The position numbers and the translations under genes were made by a program. The notes under the pieces are model-generated. The model was not told the DNA's origin and did not search any database. It worked only from the letters and a program-made list of their open reading frames with translations. Below, piece by piece: positions 62,485 to 62,751 of a stretch of 62,751 nt of DNA; within the stretch, counting starts at the first letter, position 1, and each line of letters opens with the position of its first letter. Origin of the DNA: Flavobacteriales bacterium (GTDB taxonomy: Bacteria; Bacteroidota; Bacteroidia; Flavobacteriales_G; Salibacteraceae); assembly GCA_003499525.1 (NCBI GenBank), contig DNTB01000049.1, forward strand, positions 1 to 62,751, written 5' to 3'.

Positions 62485-62725
62485 ACATATGCTTGCTCAT
62501 GTTGAAGAACATGGTGAAGAGCGAATCAATGATGTAGTGGAGACCCTAGAGTTTTACGCTGAAGCGAGGGGACTGAAGGACGAGGAAGTGGAGGTAATCG
62601 GTGAGATCATTTCTAACCTGTTTGGTACAATAGAAGTGCAAAATGATATTGATGCTGGAACGAGAAAGTCGCAGGCGCTCAACAATTTCATGGGTAGAGT
62701 ACTTGGTTCGATAGAGAATCAGTAA
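62465..62725 (+). CDS. DUF6952 family protein
   Basis: 86 aa, all-helical, with a conserved start MKLPVIRHMLAHVEEHGEERI and middle LKDEEVEVIGEIISNLFGTIEVQ, matching the DUF6952 pattern known as a partner of thioredoxin genes in Bacteroidota. Function unknown. The translational overlap with the thioredoxin gene suggests joint action. A hairpin-like sequence begins after the stop but is cut by the end of the window. Confidence 0.8.
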   Translation: MKLPVIRHMLAHVEEHGEERINDVVETLEFYAEARGLKDEEVEVIGEIISNLFGTIEVQNDIDAGTRKSQALNNFMGRVLGSIENQ

Positions 62726-62729
62726 AAGT

Positions 62730-62751
62730 AAAGAAGCCGTCTCGATAACAA
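62730..62751 (+). terminator. Possible terminator truncated by window end
   Basis: After the DUF6952 stop, the sequence gccgtctcga begins a likely stem whose second arm would lie beyond the window. Only one arm is visible. Confidence 0.2.

Noticed and set aside
1..62751. CRISPR array, tRNA, rRNA, integrase or transposase
   Set aside because: No regularly spaced repeats, no cloverleaf-like sequence and no recombinase motifs were found by eye; a dedicated RNA search was not possible.

Overview
The window looks like a chromosome segment from a member of the Bacteroidota. The signs are a T9SS-sorted esterase and the remnant of a second T9SS tail, many short-spaced or overlapping genes without obvious Shine-Dalgarno sites, frequent lipoproteins with an SC or AC lipobox, a thioredoxin/DUF6952 pair and, above all, a long aryl-polyene/flexirubin-type pigment cluster. 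Class and species cannot be fixed by reading alone. No rRNA, tRNA, CRISPR array, integrase or transposase was seen.

Region 1-2030 is a scrap zone. It holds a stranded T9SS C-terminal fragment with a stop codon ahead of it, an intact ParD/ParE-type toxin-antitoxin pair with a perfect 15-bp palindrome upstream, and a second toxin-antitoxin module that has decayed (in-frame stop in the antitoxin, frameshifted toxin).

Region 2032-25002 is the centrepiece: an aryl-polyene (APE)/flexirubin-like locus of 23 genes. Sixteen minus-strand genes (14439 to 2032), mostly overlapping by 1-29 nt, encode a tyrosine-ammonia-lyase-type starter enzyme, FabG-like ketoreductase, three ketosynthases with the active Cys, two KS-like proteins without it, two ACPs, two complementary hotdog dehydratase-like proteins, a thioesterase, an LpxL-like acyltransferase, a NodB deacetylase, a LolA-like carrier and a GT2-DUF2062 glycosyltransferase. 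Rightward or flanking genes add a trifunctional MMPL exporter/acyltransferase/methyltransferase, an O-methyltransferase, a C45-type Ntn hydrolase, AcpS, a PaaK-like AMP ligase and a CrtI-like oxidoreductase. The expected logic is: tyrosine to 4-coumarate, activation and loading on ACP, iterative KS/KR/DH extension to an aryl polyene, tailoring, transfer to a lipid anchor and export to the outer membrane. No dialkylresorcinol (darA/darB) genes lie in the window.

Region 25004-32024 holds lipoproteins and secreted proteins of mostly unknown role, a T9SS esterase, and an AraC-regulator/SDR pair. Region 32403-37888 is a TetR-led export operon (ABC subunit with an unorthodox nucleotide-binding domain, HlyD-type adaptor, TolC-type channel) ending in a CutA-like gene. 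Region 38143-45709 has a DEAD-box helicase, a fatty-acid desaturase, a flavodoxin-fold oxidoreductase divergent from an Rrf2 regulator, and an Rrf2-led operon with a strong terminator. Region 45757-54368 has a lipoprotein phosphoesterase, a VOC protein, an SDR, a pterin dehydratase, cydAB, a GT2 and a tocopherol-cyclase-like protein.

Region 54437-57803 is an unrecognised three-gene envelope operon (688-aa probable outer-membrane barrel, OmpH-like protein, lipoprotein) preceded by two near-identical 21-bp palindromes. The right end has a GT4, an arsenic block (arsR, arsM, thioredoxin-type arsenate reductase), an outer-membrane-like protein, and a thioredoxin with a DUF6952 partner.
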